Shown here in pieces: positions 17,776 to 26,249 of a stretch of DNA of 64,000 nucleotides. Every line of letters begins with the position of its first letter. The stretch's first letter is position 1. The DNA lies in NCBI RefSeq assembly GCF_002080045.1, contig NZ_MUIN01000007.1:152421-216420 (forward strand). Direction: 5' to 3'. This stretch comes from Pseudomonas sp. Bc-h. GTDB lineage: Bacteria; Pseudomonadota; Gammaproteobacteria; Pseudomonadales; Pseudomonadaceae. Position numbers and translations under genes: made by a program. The notes under the pieces are model-generated. The model saw only the letters and a list, made by a program, of their open reading frames with translations. It did not search any database and was not told the DNA's origin.

Positions 17776-18486
17776 CTATTTGCCTTGAAGCGCTTGCTGC
17801 GCCAACGAGCGGGAAATCACCTCGCAGGCGTTTTCGATCAGACTCATGCAGGCCCACACACCACGGGCCGCATCCCGCATCGCGATGGCGTCGGCCAGAT
17901 CCTTGTGCAGCGGCAAGGTCCTGCCCAACTCACCCGGCACCGCCGACGACACCTCGAAGGAGATCGCCAGCAACGCGCCCAGCGCCGGCAGCATCTGCTC
18001 GATGAACTGGTTGTGACTGGCCGCCAGCACCGCCTCGTGAAAACACTGGTCGGCGTGGTTGTAGTCACCCTTGTTCGCGACGCTTGACTCCAGCACCAGA
18101 TACGCCGCCTGAATCTCGGCAATCTGCTGCGCAGTCGCCCGCTCGCAGGCCCAGCGCACGGCCATCGGCTCGATGGCACGACGCAAATCCAGCAGGTCCA
18201 TCACAAAGCTTTGCGGCAGGCCCTTGGCCGCCAACCAACCGACCACCTGCGGATCGAACAGGTTCCAGCTGCGCACCGGCAATACCCGCGTACCCACCTT
18301 CGGGCCGACTTCCAGCATCCCTTTGGCCACCAATGTCTTGATGGCCTCGCGGATCACCGTGCGGCTGACCCCGAACTCCTCACCCAACGCCGCCTCGACC
18401 TTCAGCGACTGGCCCGGCCCTACATTGCCTTGAGCAATCCAGGCCCCCAGGCGGTCTACCGTCGACGCGTGAAAACTGTTGCTCAT
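17776..18486 (-). CDS. FadR-subfamily GntR regulator of the sugar locus
   Basis: The 236-residue protein has an N-terminal winged HTH (residues about 10-75, with VSRTVIREAIKTLVAKGMLEV) and an all-helical FCD effector domain with metal-binding histidines (HADQCFHEAVLAASHN). This is the FadR subfamily, whose members typically repress sugar-acid catabolic operons until the sugar acid binds. It is divergent from the aldose epimerase gene. Two matches to the family operator TNGTNNNACNA (18621 and 18694) lie in the shared upstream region, supporting autoregulation and control of the epimerase. Confidence 0.9.
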   Translation of the reverse strand: MSNSFHASTVDRLGAWIAQGNVGPGQSLKVEAALGEEFGVSRTVIREAIKTLVAKGMLEVGPKVGTRVLPVRSWNLFDPQVVGWLAAKGLPQSFVMDLLDLRRAIEPMAVRWACERATAQQIAEIQAAYLVLESSVANKGDYNHADQCFHEAVLAASHNQFIEQMLPALGALLAISFEVSSAVPGELGRTLPLHKDLADAIAMRDAARGVWACMSLIENACEVISRSLAQQALQGK

Positions 18487-18620
18487 ACGTCTGCCCCTTT
18501 TCGCGGTGCTTTCCGCGAATCGAGGCTAATCATCATACGATTGGCTGTCAAACGCCTGTACAAGCCACAAATCCTGAGCTAAACCTCTGCGCGACGATGC
18601 CAAGCGTTGGTATCGCTAAA

Positions 18621-18631
18621 TAGTATTACAA
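18621..18631 (+). promoter_or_regulatory. FadR/GntR-type operator 1
   Basis: TAGTATTACAA matches the FadR-subfamily consensus TNGTNNNACNA exactly. It lies 135 bp upstream of the GntR gene start and is surrounded by very AT-rich promoter-like sequence. Confidence 0.6.
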
Positions 18632-18693
18632 TTTATTTTTAAATCGAGTCTTTTTGCTCTATAAATCGAGAAATCCGCTTACTGCTTTACGAA

Positions 18694-18704
18694 TAGTATT
18701 ACCA
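18694..18704 (+). promoter_or_regulatory. FadR/GntR-type operator 2
   Basis: TAGTATTACCA is a second exact consensus match, 73 bp from the first in the same orientation. It lies about 97 bp before the epimerase ATG. The 18487-18800 gap otherwise holds only AT-rich promoter-like DNA. Confidence 0.6.
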
Positions 18705-18800
18705 ATTCCCGGCCGAACGCCGTCAGTACACGGTCAACCCACCGGTAGCTCGCGGCTTGAGGCTTGTAGCAGCACTAAAAACAACAAAAGGAAGGACGTA

Positions 18801-19946
18801 ATGAGGAAGACGCTAATCCCTGCTATCGGACTGTCACTGCTGGCCGCCGCGCTTTCAGCCAACGGCGCCACCGGGCTCACCAGCGAGCACGCCGCCTTCG
18901 GCAAGATGCCGGACGGCACCACGGTCGAGAAATACACGCTGCGCAACAGCGTGGGCATGCAGGCCACAGTCATCACCTACGGCGGCACCCTGCAATCTCT
19001 GCTCGTTCCCGACAAGAACGGCAAGACTGAAGACGTGGTGCTGGGCTTCGATGATCTGGATGGCTACATCAAAGGCACGTCGTACTTTGGTGCGACCATC
19101 GGCCGTTTCGGTAACCGTCTGGCGGACGGCAAGTTCAGCCTCGACGGCAAGTCCTACCAGGTCCCGCAAAACGACAAGACCAACGCGTTGCACGGTGGCA
19201 CCAAGGGCTTCGACAAACAGATCTGGAAGGCCGAACAGGTGAAGGACAAAGGCTGGGTCGGGGTCAAGCTGACCTATGTGTCGGTCGACGGTGAAATGGG
19301 CTTCCCCGGTACGCTGAAAACCGAAGTCACCTACAGCCTCAACGAAAAGAACGAGCTGCGCATTCAGTACCACGCCACCACCGACAAGCCTACGGTGCTG
19401 AACTTGACCAACCACAGCTACTTCAACCTGGCGGGCGCCGGCAACGGTGACATCCTCGATCAGGTGGCGATGGTCAAGGCGTCGCATTACACCCCGGTCA
19501 ACGTGAAACTGATCCCGACCGGCGATCTGCCTCCCGTGGCAGGCACCCCGCTGGACTTCCTCAAGCCCACCGCGTTCGGCAAGCGGATCCGTGATGACAA
19601 CGAACAGCTGAAGTTTGCCGAACCGACCCAGGGCGGGTACGACCACAACTGGGTCCTCGACACCAAGGGCAAGGTAGCGGCGCTTGCTGCGGAAGTGGTC
19701 GATCCGAAATCCGGACGGCATCTGCAGTTATTCACCACGGAACCGGGCGTGCAGCTGTACACCGGCAACTTCCTGGACGGCACGGTCAAGGGCAAGGACG
19801 GCAAGATCTACCCGCACTGGGGCGCCTTCACCCTGGAAACCCAGCATTATCCTGACTCGCCGAACCAGAAAAACTTCCCTTCCACGCGACTGGACCCGGG
19901 CAAGGCCTATACCCAGACCACCGTGTTCAAATTCGTGAGTAAGTAA
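18801..19946 (+). CDS. Secreted aldose 1-epimerase (mutarotase)
   Basis: This 381-residue GalM-family enzyme interconverts the alpha and beta anomers of aldoses. An N-terminal signal peptide (residues 1 to about 23) predicts a periplasmic location. Active-site elements are visible: His in NALHGGTKGFDKQ, His in NLTNHSYFNLAG, the DHNW segment, and general-base Glu in FTLETQHYPDSPN. The ATG at 18801 has AAAAGGAAGG upstream and starts the signal peptide; the longer frame would bury it. Divergent from the GntR regulator, it probably supplies the right anomer to the AraF transporter or to a periplasmic sugar dehydrogenase. Confidence 0.9.
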   Translation: MRKTLIPAIGLSLLAAALSANGATGLTSEHAAFGKMPDGTTVEKYTLRNSVGMQATVITYGGTLQSLLVPDKNGKTEDVVLGFDDLDGYIKGTSYFGATIGRFGNRLADGKFSLDGKSYQVPQNDKTNALHGGTKGFDKQIWKAEQVKDKGWVGVKLTYVSVDGEMGFPGTLKTEVTYSLNEKNELRIQYHATTDKPTVLNLTNHSYFNLAGAGNGDILDQVAMVKASHYTPVNVKLIPTGDLPPVAGTPLDFLKPTAFGKRIRDDNEQLKFAEPTQGGYDHNWVLDTKGKVAALAAEVVDPKSGRHLQLFTTEPGVQLYTGNFLDGTVKGKDGKIYPHWGAFTLETQHYPDSPNQKNFPSTRLDPGKAYTQTTVFKFVSK

Positions 19947-19965
19947 ATCTGACGAGTCATTCCTC

Positions 19966-20035
19966 GTAGCAGCCCGGCTTGCCGGCGGTGGCGTATTCAA
20001 GATTGCCATCGCCGCAACGCCGGGCCGCTATAGAG
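19966..20035. repeat. REP-like inverted repeat after the epimerase gene
   Basis: GTAGCAGCCCGGCTTGCCGG is followed, after a spacer, by its imperfect complement CGCCGGGCCGCTATA. It is the same repeat family as 12959-13028 and may serve as a 3' hairpin for the epimerase mRNA. Confidence 0.7.
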
Positions 20036-20226
20036 GTCGGCGTCAAGCAAAACCAAGCCGATCTGAAAAACCGAGCGCGTCCATCCATTCGTTCACATCT
20101 GCAACTTCCCCGCCACCCTTCTGTACCACACGTAACCGTCTGGCCCTCAAAGAATTAATTAGACTGAATTTTCCCATCAGCAGCGACTCAGTGAAGTGTG
20201 AGCGACTGATAGGGAGGTTTGCGAGA

Positions 20227-20451
20227 GTGGCACAGTACAAGCATTTCAGAATCGATTATCTGCTGCATGGAAAGTACAAAAGCTTCTACATCAGCGCCGA
20301 AAGCATGGATAACGCATCCGCATGGCATTGGGCTTCCGTAGACGCAGGGTTTGGGCAGATACCGAAGTACCGTTCGGACAAAGTGCCGAAAGTCAGTAAA
20401 CCCAAAGCCGAACAGCTTGGGCTGACGGATGTCGAGTGGGCTGAATCCTGA
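20227..20451 (+). CDS. Small DUF6555-like protein
   Basis: This 74-residue soluble protein is rich in aromatic residues (YKHFRIDYLLHGK, NASAWHWASVDAGFG). The pattern matches the small DUF6555 family found in Pseudomonas; its function is unknown. The GTG at 20227 is preferred because GGGAGG lies nine bases upstream; the GTG at 20191 has no such site. The gene ends before a very strong terminator at 20486-20520, so it is a monocistronic unit. The family call is from memory of the residue pattern. Confidence 0.75.
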   Translation: MAQYKHFRIDYLLHGKYKSFYISAESMDNASAWHWASVDAGFGQIPKYRSDKVPKVSKPKAEQLGLTDVEWAES

Positions 20452-20485
20452 CTTGCTGAATGGCGATATTGCTCGGTGATGACTG

Positions 20486-20520
20486 CCGCCGATCCGTCCA
20501 GCGACGGATCGGCGGTTTTG
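20486..20520 (+). terminator. Rho-independent terminator of the DUF6555 gene
   Basis: A perfect 13-bp stem (CCGCCGATCCGTC / GACGGATCGGCGG) closes a CAGC tetraloop and is followed by TTTTGTGT. Confidence 0.85.
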
Positions 20521-20580
20521 TGTGATCTTGGCAACGTGCAACCTCAAGCAGCCGTAGCCCCGCAGCCCCGCAGTCCAACA

Positions 20581-20802
20581 AGCAACCCCCAAGCTGATCT
20601 CTGGGCAAAAAAAGCCAACTTGGATCAGGCAGTGTCGCGGCACTGGATCGGCCAGGCCGACATGAGCGTGGGGCCAGTGGATGATGGCGCTGCCAGGGAC
20701 TACCAAGGAACGGCGGACTTCCTCGTTCAGACTGGTGCGTTACCCAAGACCTTCGACACGCAGAGCGTGATCGACACCTCCTTCAGCAACGCCTGTCACT
20801 GA
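20581..20802 (+). pseudogene. C-terminal remnant of an ABC-transporter substrate-binding protein
   Basis: An open frame ending at 20802 encodes a segment resembling the end of nitrate/sulfonate/taurine-type binding proteins (ADLWAKKANLDQAVSRHW, then GTADFLVQTGALPKTFD). Upstream of about 20580 the frame is non-homologous (PQPRSPTSNPQ) and runs back into the terminator at 20486. Neither a signal peptide nor the ligand-binding lobes are present, and no permease or ATPase gene adjoins. It is best read as a decayed fragment left after deletion. Family assignment is tentative because only the last 60 or so residues remain. Confidence 0.5.
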
Positions 20803-21445
20803 ACCCTTTTCTGACAATTGGCGCCCTGCATCAGGGCCATTGCGGGAACTGATCATTAAACGATCATTGTAAGTAAGCCCTTGCATTTAAGGGCTTACAG
20901 CCAGTTATCCACAGACATATTCACGGTTTCCGTGGACAACTTTTTGCACGATTTGCCGTTGACTTTCAGGGACTTCCGAGCGTAGCCCCGCCCCTTCAGG
21001 CATCCTCGCGCTCGAGGGAATCTTCCCTTCCTCCACAGCGATTTCAGGACCGTTTTCCGCCCTCGGCAAAACGCTGTAACGCAAGGCGTTTCACCTGGTT
21101 TGCACCTCGACCCGACTGTCAAACAAAACACACAGCTCTTGCAAGTTTGCTTGAACAGGTCTATTAACTTGTCTGTCGCAGCAACATGCTGTCGACATTT
21201 CATTCCAACGGACCGGAACGGGTCATGCGAATCACCAACCTCCCCATGGCCTTGCGCCGCTCCAAAGTGCGTCACTCCGCACGTCCGCCGGATACCTCGT
21301 CTCTCGCTTGAGCGCCTGAACAATCGCGCCAAGTCTATTCGCCCAATATTTTCAGTACGCCTGCCATTGCGACCCCGAGCCTGCGCGCCCGGTGATATTC
21401 GCGTGGCGTGATTCTGTGCGCCCCCGTGGCGCAAGCGAGAGAACG
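20803..21445. other. Intergenic region upstream of puuA, no gene seen
   Basis: About 640 bases without a credible gene. A 179-codon minus-strand frame (20895-21434) is rich in Arg, Cys and Lys, has no recognisable domain and no ribosome site, and is rejected. The stretch probably carries the puuA promoter, but no clear hexamers or operator were identified. Confidence 0.5.
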
Positions 21446-22810
21446 ATGAAATTTGCTTCCGTTGAAGTCGCCCGTGATTTTCTGGCGCAAAACCCCGATA
21501 TCGACATGTTCGAACTGTTCATCCTCGACGCCAACGGCGTGCCTCGGGGCAAGCTTTTGCACCGCGAAGAGCTGATCGCCGTGTACGAAAGTGGACGCCC
21601 ACTGCCAAGCACCATCCTGGGTCTGACCTTACAGGGCGAGGACGTCGAAAACTCGGGGCTGGTCTGGGACGTCGGCGACATCGATTGTCGCGCTTACCCA
21701 CTTGAAGGCAGCCTGGTCCGACTGCCGTGGCGGCAGATTCCCACCGCCGCGGTGCAAGTGAGCATGCACCCTGCCGAGGGCATGCCCGCCAGCATCGCCG
21801 ATCCCCGGCATTTGTTGATCAAGGTCATCGAGCGGTTGAACGCTGAGGGTTACCACCCGGTGATGGCGTGCGAACTGGAGTTTTATCTGCTCGACGCGAA
21901 ACGTGATGCCAATGGTCGACCGCAACCTGCGCTGGACGCCGACGGTGGCCGACCGAGACACACCCAGGTTTATGGCTTGCGTGAACTGGAACAGATCGAA
22001 CCCTTCCTTGCCGACCTTTACGCCGCATGCAAGCTGCATGGCATTCCCGCGCGTACGGCGATTTCCGAATACGCGCCAGGGCAAGTGGAAATCACCCTCG
22101 AGCACGGCGATGCCCTGGAAGCGATGGACCAGGCTGTGCGTTACAAACGCCTGGTCAAGGCGGTAGCGCACAAACATGGCATGCAAGCGACGTTCATGGC
22201 CAAACCGTTCGATCATCTGGCCGGGACTGGCATGCACATGCACGTGAGCATCGCCGACGACCAGGGCTGCAATCTGTTTGCGTCGGAAGATCCGGCAGGT
22301 ACGCCGTTGCTGCGTCAGGCGGTCGGCGGGATGCTGGAGTCGCTGCTTGATTCACTGCTGTTGTTCTGCCCCAACGCCAATTCCTATCGCCGTTTCCAGG
22401 CCAACAGCTACGCCCCGCTGGCGCCGACCTGGGGTGTCGACAACCGCACCGTCAGCCTGCGTGTGCCGGGTGGTCCGGCCAATAGCCGACATATCGAACA
22501 CCGCATCTGTGGCGCCGACGCCAACCCATATCTGGCGGCGGCTGCGATTCTCGCTGGCATTCATCGCGGGATCACAGAAAACATCGATCCCGGCGCCCCG
22601 GTCGAAGGCAACGGTTACGCGCAGGCCACGACCCTGCTGCCTACAGACTGGCTGACCTCGCTGACCGCGCTGGAGAAATCGGCATGGGCCAGGGACGCCC
22701 TGGGCGCTGAGTTTCTGGGTGTGTACCTAGCGGTCAAACGCGCCGAATACCGGCAGTTCATGGCCGAAGTGGGTGAACAAGACTGGCGCTGGTACCTAAC
22801 CCAGGCCTGA
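21446..22810 (+). CDS. puuA: Gamma-glutamylputrescine synthetase (glutamine-synthetase family)
   Basis: This 454-residue protein is of the glutamine-synthetase superfamily. It has the GS beta-grasp N-terminus (DMFELFILDANGVPRGK), the metal-site CELEFYLLD, EYAPGQVEITL, the ATP-site GTGMHMHVSI, and the Arg-rich NRTVSLRVPGG / SRHIEHRICGADANPYL motifs. The adjacent PuuB-type oxidase makes polyamine glutamylation (glutamate + putrescine + ATP) the most likely reaction, not ammonia assimilation. The ATG at 21446 follows GAGAG. A 32-base gap to puuB indicates an operon. Specificity for putrescine versus another amine is inferred from context. Confidence 0.85.
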   Translation: MKFASVEVARDFLAQNPDIDMFELFILDANGVPRGKLLHREELIAVYESGRPLPSTILGLTLQGEDVENSGLVWDVGDIDCRAYPLEGSLVRLPWRQIPTAAVQVSMHPAEGMPASIADPRHLLIKVIERLNAEGYHPVMACELEFYLLDAKRDANGRPQPALDADGGRPRHTQVYGLRELEQIEPFLADLYAACKLHGIPARTAISEYAPGQVEITLEHGDALEAMDQAVRYKRLVKAVAHKHGMQATFMAKPFDHLAGTGMHMHVSIADDQGCNLFASEDPAGTPLLRQAVGGMLESLLDSLLLFCPNANSYRRFQANSYAPLAPTWGVDNRTVSLRVPGGPANSRHIEHRICGADANPYLAAAAILAGIHRGITENIDPGAPVEGNGYAQATTLLPTDWLTSLTALEKSAWARDALGAEFLGVYLAVKRAEYRQFMAEVGEQDWRWYLTQA

Positions 22811-22842
22811 ACCTTTCACTCACCAGAATACGGAAATCGGAC

Positions 22843-24126
22843 ATGACACAGCGCTGCAATTCCTACTACACCGCGACCCTCAATCAGGAAACGGACTACC
22901 CCACGCTGCAAGGCGAACACAAGGTCGACGTGGCGATCATTGGCGGCGGTTTTACCGGCGTCGCCACCGCCGTCGAACTCGCTGAAAAGGGCTTGAAAGT
23001 CGCCATCGTCGAAAGCCACAAGATCGGCTGGGGCGCGACCGGCCGCAATGGCGGGCAAGTCACCGGCAGCCTGTCGGGGGACGAGGCCATGCGTAAACAG
23101 ATGCGCAAGACCCTGGGGGACGAGGTCGATGATTTCATCTGGCAACTGCGCTGGCGCGGCCACGAGATCATCAGCAAGCGCGTCGAGAAATACGCCATTG
23201 CCTGCGACCTTCGCCATGGCCATCTGCACGCCGCCTACAAACCAGGCCATATGCAGGGCCTGAAGAAAGACTACGACGAAGCCCTGCGGCGTGGCATGGG
23301 CGATGAGGTCAGTTTGCTTGATCGCAGCCAGCTGCGGGACATTCTGCAGACCGATCTCTACCATGGCGCGATCAAGAACACTCGCAACATGCACCTTCAC
23401 CCGCTGAATCTGTGCATCGGCGAAGCGCGCGCAGCACAGGGGCTGGGTGCGTTGATCTTCGAAAACAGCGAAGTGCTGCAGATCGTTCATGGCGAGCACC
23501 CTGCGCTGATCACCGCCCACGGCCGCATTGACGCCAGGCAGGTCATGCTGGCCGGCGACGTCTATCACAAGCTGGAGCCCGACAAGCTCAAGGGCAAGAT
23601 CTTTCCGGCCATGGGCGGCATCGTCACCACTGCGCCGCTGGGCGATCTGGCCGCTGAGCTCAACCCGGAAAACCTCGCGGTGTATGACTGCCGCTTCGTG
23701 CTGGACTACTACCGCATGACCGCCGATGGCCGACTGCTGTTCGGCGGTGGCGCCAATTACAGCGGCAAGGATTCGCGAAACATCGCCGCCGAACTGCGGC
23801 CGTGTATCGAGCGGACTTTCCCGGCCCTCAAAGGTGTGCAGATCGACTACCAGTGGAGCTGCGCAATGGGCATCGTCATCAATCGCATTCCGCAACTGGG
23901 CAAGCTTTCGGACAACGTCTGGTATTGCCAGGGCTACTCCGGGCACGGCATTGCCACCACCCACATCATGGGCGAGATCATGGGCCGGGCCATTACCGGG
24001 CAGCTTGAGCAGTTCGACACCTTCGCCGCCTGTCAGCACATTCGTGTGCCCATGGGCGACGTGCTCGGTAACCCGATGCTGGCGGCGGGTATGTGGTACT
24101 ACCAGATGCTGGAAAAATTGCGCTGA
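22843..24126 (+). CDS. puuB: Gamma-glutamylputrescine oxidoreductase (FAD-dependent)
   Basis: The 427-residue FAD enzyme has the Rossmann motif GGGFTG at residues 34-39, GWGATGRNGGQVTG in the 60s-70s and the C-terminal YSGHGIATTHIMGEIMG block, all typical of PuuB. It oxidises gamma-glutamylputrescine to gamma-glutamyl-aminobutyraldehyde with release of ammonia and H2O2. It follows puuA directly. The next steps (PuuC-type aldehyde dehydrogenase, PuuD-type hydrolase) are not adjacent and must lie elsewhere. Confidence 0.88.
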   Translation: MTQRCNSYYTATLNQETDYPTLQGEHKVDVAIIGGGFTGVATAVELAEKGLKVAIVESHKIGWGATGRNGGQVTGSLSGDEAMRKQMRKTLGDEVDDFIWQLRWRGHEIISKRVEKYAIACDLRHGHLHAAYKPGHMQGLKKDYDEALRRGMGDEVSLLDRSQLRDILQTDLYHGAIKNTRNMHLHPLNLCIGEARAAQGLGALIFENSEVLQIVHGEHPALITAHGRIDARQVMLAGDVYHKLEPDKLKGKIFPAMGGIVTTAPLGDLAAELNPENLAVYDCRFVLDYYRMTADGRLLFGGGANYSGKDSRNIAAELRPCIERTFPALKGVQIDYQWSCAMGIVINRIPQLGKLSDNVWYCQGYSGHGIATTHIMGEIMGRAITGQLEQFDTFAACQHIRVPMGDVLGNPMLAAGMWYYQMLEKLR

Positions 24127-24167
24127 CTGGCGCCGCACCTCGGCCCTGCAAAAAAATTCGTGTCCCT

Positions 24168-24203
24168 GCGACGGATTTTTACCCGAGCGCGCGTTAAACC
24201 CTT
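24168..24203 (+). promoter_or_regulatory. ECF-type promoter motif, copy 1
   Basis: GCGACGGATTTT and CGCGTTAAACCCTT are separated so that GCGACGG and CGTTAAA are 17 bases apart. The motif lies 40 bases before the first YXWGXW gene. Copy 2 is at 26168-26202. It is the probable target of the sigma factor encoded between the two copies. Confidence 0.65.
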
Positions 24204-24242
24204 CAGCTGCACCCTTTCGAGTGCAGGCCTGAAGGAGTTTTC

Positions 24243-24563
24243 ATGAGAGCAGCACGATCTCTGGCGAAATTACGCTATGCCTTGATCATCCCGTTCGCCC
24301 TCGCCGCACTGGCAAGCACACCCACGTTTGCCCGGACCGAGGTCATCATCCAGCAGGCTCCACCGCCCGCCCGCATGGAACCCCTGCCCGCGCCACGCTC
24401 CGGTTACGCATGGGACCAGGGCCACTGGCGCTGGGAAGGCGGAGGCTATGGTTGGGTTCCGGGGCATTGGCAGCAGGTCCGACGCAACGCACGCTGGCAG
24501 CCGGGCCACTGGGTCGCCCGCGGGCCGAACTGGTACTGGATAGAAGGTCGCTGGGTACGCTGA
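24243..24563 (+). CDS. YXWGXW-repeat secreted protein 1
   Basis: This 106-residue protein has a signal peptide (about residues 1-29, ending PTFA) and then tandem aromatic repeats of the form W-x2-G-x-W: WDQGHW, WVPGHW, WQPGHW and WIEGRW. This is the small YXWGXW (BcpO-related) family found in the Gram-negative envelope; molecular function is not established. GAAGGAG precedes the ATG. It heads the sigma-factor operon and has a second copy-like relative at 26250, which suggests both are output genes of the sigma factor. Confidence 0.85.
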   Translation: MRAARSLAKLRYALIIPFALAALASTPTFARTEVIIQQAPPPARMEPLPAPRSGYAWDQGHWRWEGGGYGWVPGHWQQVRRNARWQPGHWVARGPNWYWIEGRWVR

Positions 24564-24669
24564 ACCAATGGCGGGGTTGTGGTCTGTGGTTACAGGATAT
24601 TTCAGTCCCTTCCCCGCCAGTCCTGTCTCAGGACATGGCGCCCCCGTTACTGGACCGAGACACGCCATA

Positions 24670-25260
24670 TTGAAAGAACCCGATCCGGACGTTGACCTGT
24701 TGGCCCGCATCGGCAACAACGAACCGCAAGCCGTCGAAGAGATGGTGTCACGCAAGCTGCCACGCCTGCTTGCGCTGGCTGGCCGGCTGCTGGGCGACGC
24801 CGAAGAAGCCCGGGACGTGGCGCAGGAAAGTTTTCTCAGAATCTGGAACAACGCCGCCAGCTGGCGCAGCGGGCAGGCACGCTTCGACACCTGGCTGCAC
24901 CGTGTCGCGTTGAACCTGTGTTACGACCGCCTGCGCAGTCGCAAAGAACAACCATTGGACCCCGAGCAGGTCGAGATCATCGACAGCATGCCCTCACCGG
25001 ATGAACACCTGCAGGCGCAGACGCAGAGTGAGCAGATGGCCGCCGCGTTGGCCGCATTACCGGAACGTCAGCGTGAAGCCATCGTGCTGCAGTACTACCA
25101 GGAATTGTCGAACATTGAAGCCGCAGCGCTCATGGAAATCAGCGTCGAGGCGCTGGAAAGCCTGCTGTCGCGGGCCAGGCGCAATTTGCGCAGTTACTTA
25201 GCCGAATCCGACCTTGCCGAATCACACGGCAAGGTTGCCCCAGGGAGAGGAAAGCGATGA
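24670..25260 (+). CDS. ECF-type RNA polymerase sigma factor
   Basis: This sigma-70 family ECF factor is 197 residues from the TTG at 24670; an in-frame ATG at 24568, four bases after the previous stop, would add 34 residues of non-family sequence. Region 2 is present (DAEEARDVAQESFLRIWNNA, then FDTWLHRVALNLCYDRLR), as is region 4 (LPERQREAIVLQYYQELSNIEAAALMEISVEALESLLSRARRNLR). It overlaps the downstream gene by four bases. The organisation sigma / membrane protein / periplasmic sensor resembles cnrYXH-type metal-responsive modules. The true start is uncertain. Confidence 0.85.
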   Translation: MKEPDPDVDLLARIGNNEPQAVEEMVSRKLPRLLALAGRLLGDAEEARDVAQESFLRIWNNAASWRSGQARFDTWLHRVALNLCYDRLRSRKEQPLDPEQVEIIDSMPSPDEHLQAQTQSEQMAAALAALPERQREAIVLQYYQELSNIEAAALMEISVEALESLLSRARRNLRSYLAESDLAESHGKVAPGRGKR

Positions 25261-25691
25261 CGCCCGAACGTTTTGTCCATCTGGCGGACGCCTATGGCGC
25301 TGACTTGAAACACTGGCCCGCCGCCGAGCGCGAAGACGCTCGAGCGTTGATCAAGCGCGGCGATCCGCAAGCGATCAACGCGTTGCAACAAGCGTCGTGG
25401 CTTGACCTGCGATTGGACAATCACCCTGTCACGGCGCCAGATCAGTTGCTGATTCGCGAGGTCGTGGCCTCGGCGTTCACCGTCGAAAAGGCATCGTTCT
25501 GGAGCCGTTATGCAGACTGGCTGTCGCGACTCGGCTTTATCGGCGCAGGCCTGGCCGGGGTTGCTGCCGGCATGCTGGTGGCCTCACTGAGCCTGCCGCT
25601 CTCCAGCGCCCCCGATTTGCTGCCGAGCATCCTCGATCAAGGCGATGCCGAGCTGATCCTCAGCCTGGACGCCGAGGAGAGCGAGCAATGA
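25257..25691 (+). CDS. Probable membrane anti-sigma factor
   Basis: The 144-residue protein has a short cytoplasmic N-terminus (FVHLADAYGADLKHWPAAER), one strong transmembrane helix (about residues 93-117, LGFIGAGLAGVAAGMLVAS) and a short acidic periplasmic tail. No known domain was recognised. Position, size and single-pass topology fit an anti-sigma factor that holds the ECF sigma at the membrane, analogous to CnrY. Coupled ATGA overlaps with both neighbours support a functional complex. Confidence 0.65.
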   Translation: MTPERFVHLADAYGADLKHWPAAEREDARALIKRGDPQAINALQQASWLDLRLDNHPVTAPDQLLIREVVASAFTVEKASFWSRYADWLSRLGFIGAGLAGVAAGMLVASLSLPLSSAPDLLPSILDQGDAELILSLDAEESEQ

Positions 25692-26161
25692 CGCTACCCT
25701 CAAAACGCTTGAAGATGCTGCTGGTGGCGTCCTTGCTGGTCAATGTGTTCTTGGTCGGCGCAGCGCTGGGCGGCCTGTATCAATGGTCGAAACATCAACC
25801 CCAGCCAGGCGCGGTGGTTCAGCACGGCTTGCGTCAGGCATTGGCGCAGTTGCCCGAAGACCGCCGCCATCAGCTGCGACGCATGCTTCGCGAGACCCGT
25901 CAGGAAAACCAGCCGCTGATCGTTGCCAGTCGTCAGGCGCATCGGGATGTGATGCAACGCCTGCAAGCACCGACACTGGATCGTGATGCGCTCGACGCCG
26001 ATCTCGACCGCGCCCGGACCGCTGACATCACACTGCGCACTCGCTTTGACGCCACGCTGGCCGATTTCGCCGCCAGCCTGCCTGCCGATGAGCGCCAGAA
26101 ACTGGCCCAGGCGATGACCGCGCGGCGTCAGGGCAACGCTCAGAAGGTGATGAAAGATTGA
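25688..26161 (+). CDS. Periplasmic heavy-metal-sensor / CpxP-like protein
   Basis: This 157-residue protein has an N-terminal membrane anchor (about residues 10-32) followed by a long helical hairpin rich in Arg, Gln and Leu (LPEDRRHQLRRMLRETRQ, and later LPADERQKLAQAM). The fold prediction matches the metal-resistance sensor (CnrX/ZraP/CpxP-like) family. Two LPxDxRxxL-type repeats are visible. It would sense an envelope signal (metal or misfolding) and control the anti-sigma protein encoded just upstream. The ligand cannot be assigned: His and Met residues are few. Confidence 0.72.
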   Translation: MTLPSKRLKMLLVASLLVNVFLVGAALGGLYQWSKHQPQPGAVVQHGLRQALAQLPEDRRHQLRRMLRETRQENQPLIVASRQAHRDVMQRLQAPTLDRDALDADLDRARTADITLRTRFDATLADFAASLPADERQKLAQAMTARRQGNAQKVMKD

Positions 26162-26167
26162 TTCACA

Positions 26168-26202
26168 GCGACGGATTTTCCCCGCAGCCGCGTTAAACCC
26201 TT
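26168..26202 (+). promoter_or_regulatory. ECF-type promoter motif, copy 2
   Basis: GCGACGGATTTT is followed 16-17 bases later by CGTTAAACCCTT, matching copy 1 at 24168 almost base for base in both blocks while the spacer differs. It lies 48 bases before the ATG of the second YXWGXW gene. Confidence 0.65.
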
Positions 26203-26249
26203 GTACGCCGCGTCAATCGGGCGCTGGCGAGACCGAACAGGGATTCACC

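Noticed and set aside
20895..21434. A 179-codon minus-strand frame upstream of puuA
   Set aside because: Basic, Cys-rich, no domain, no ribosome site, and it lies where the puuA promoter must be.
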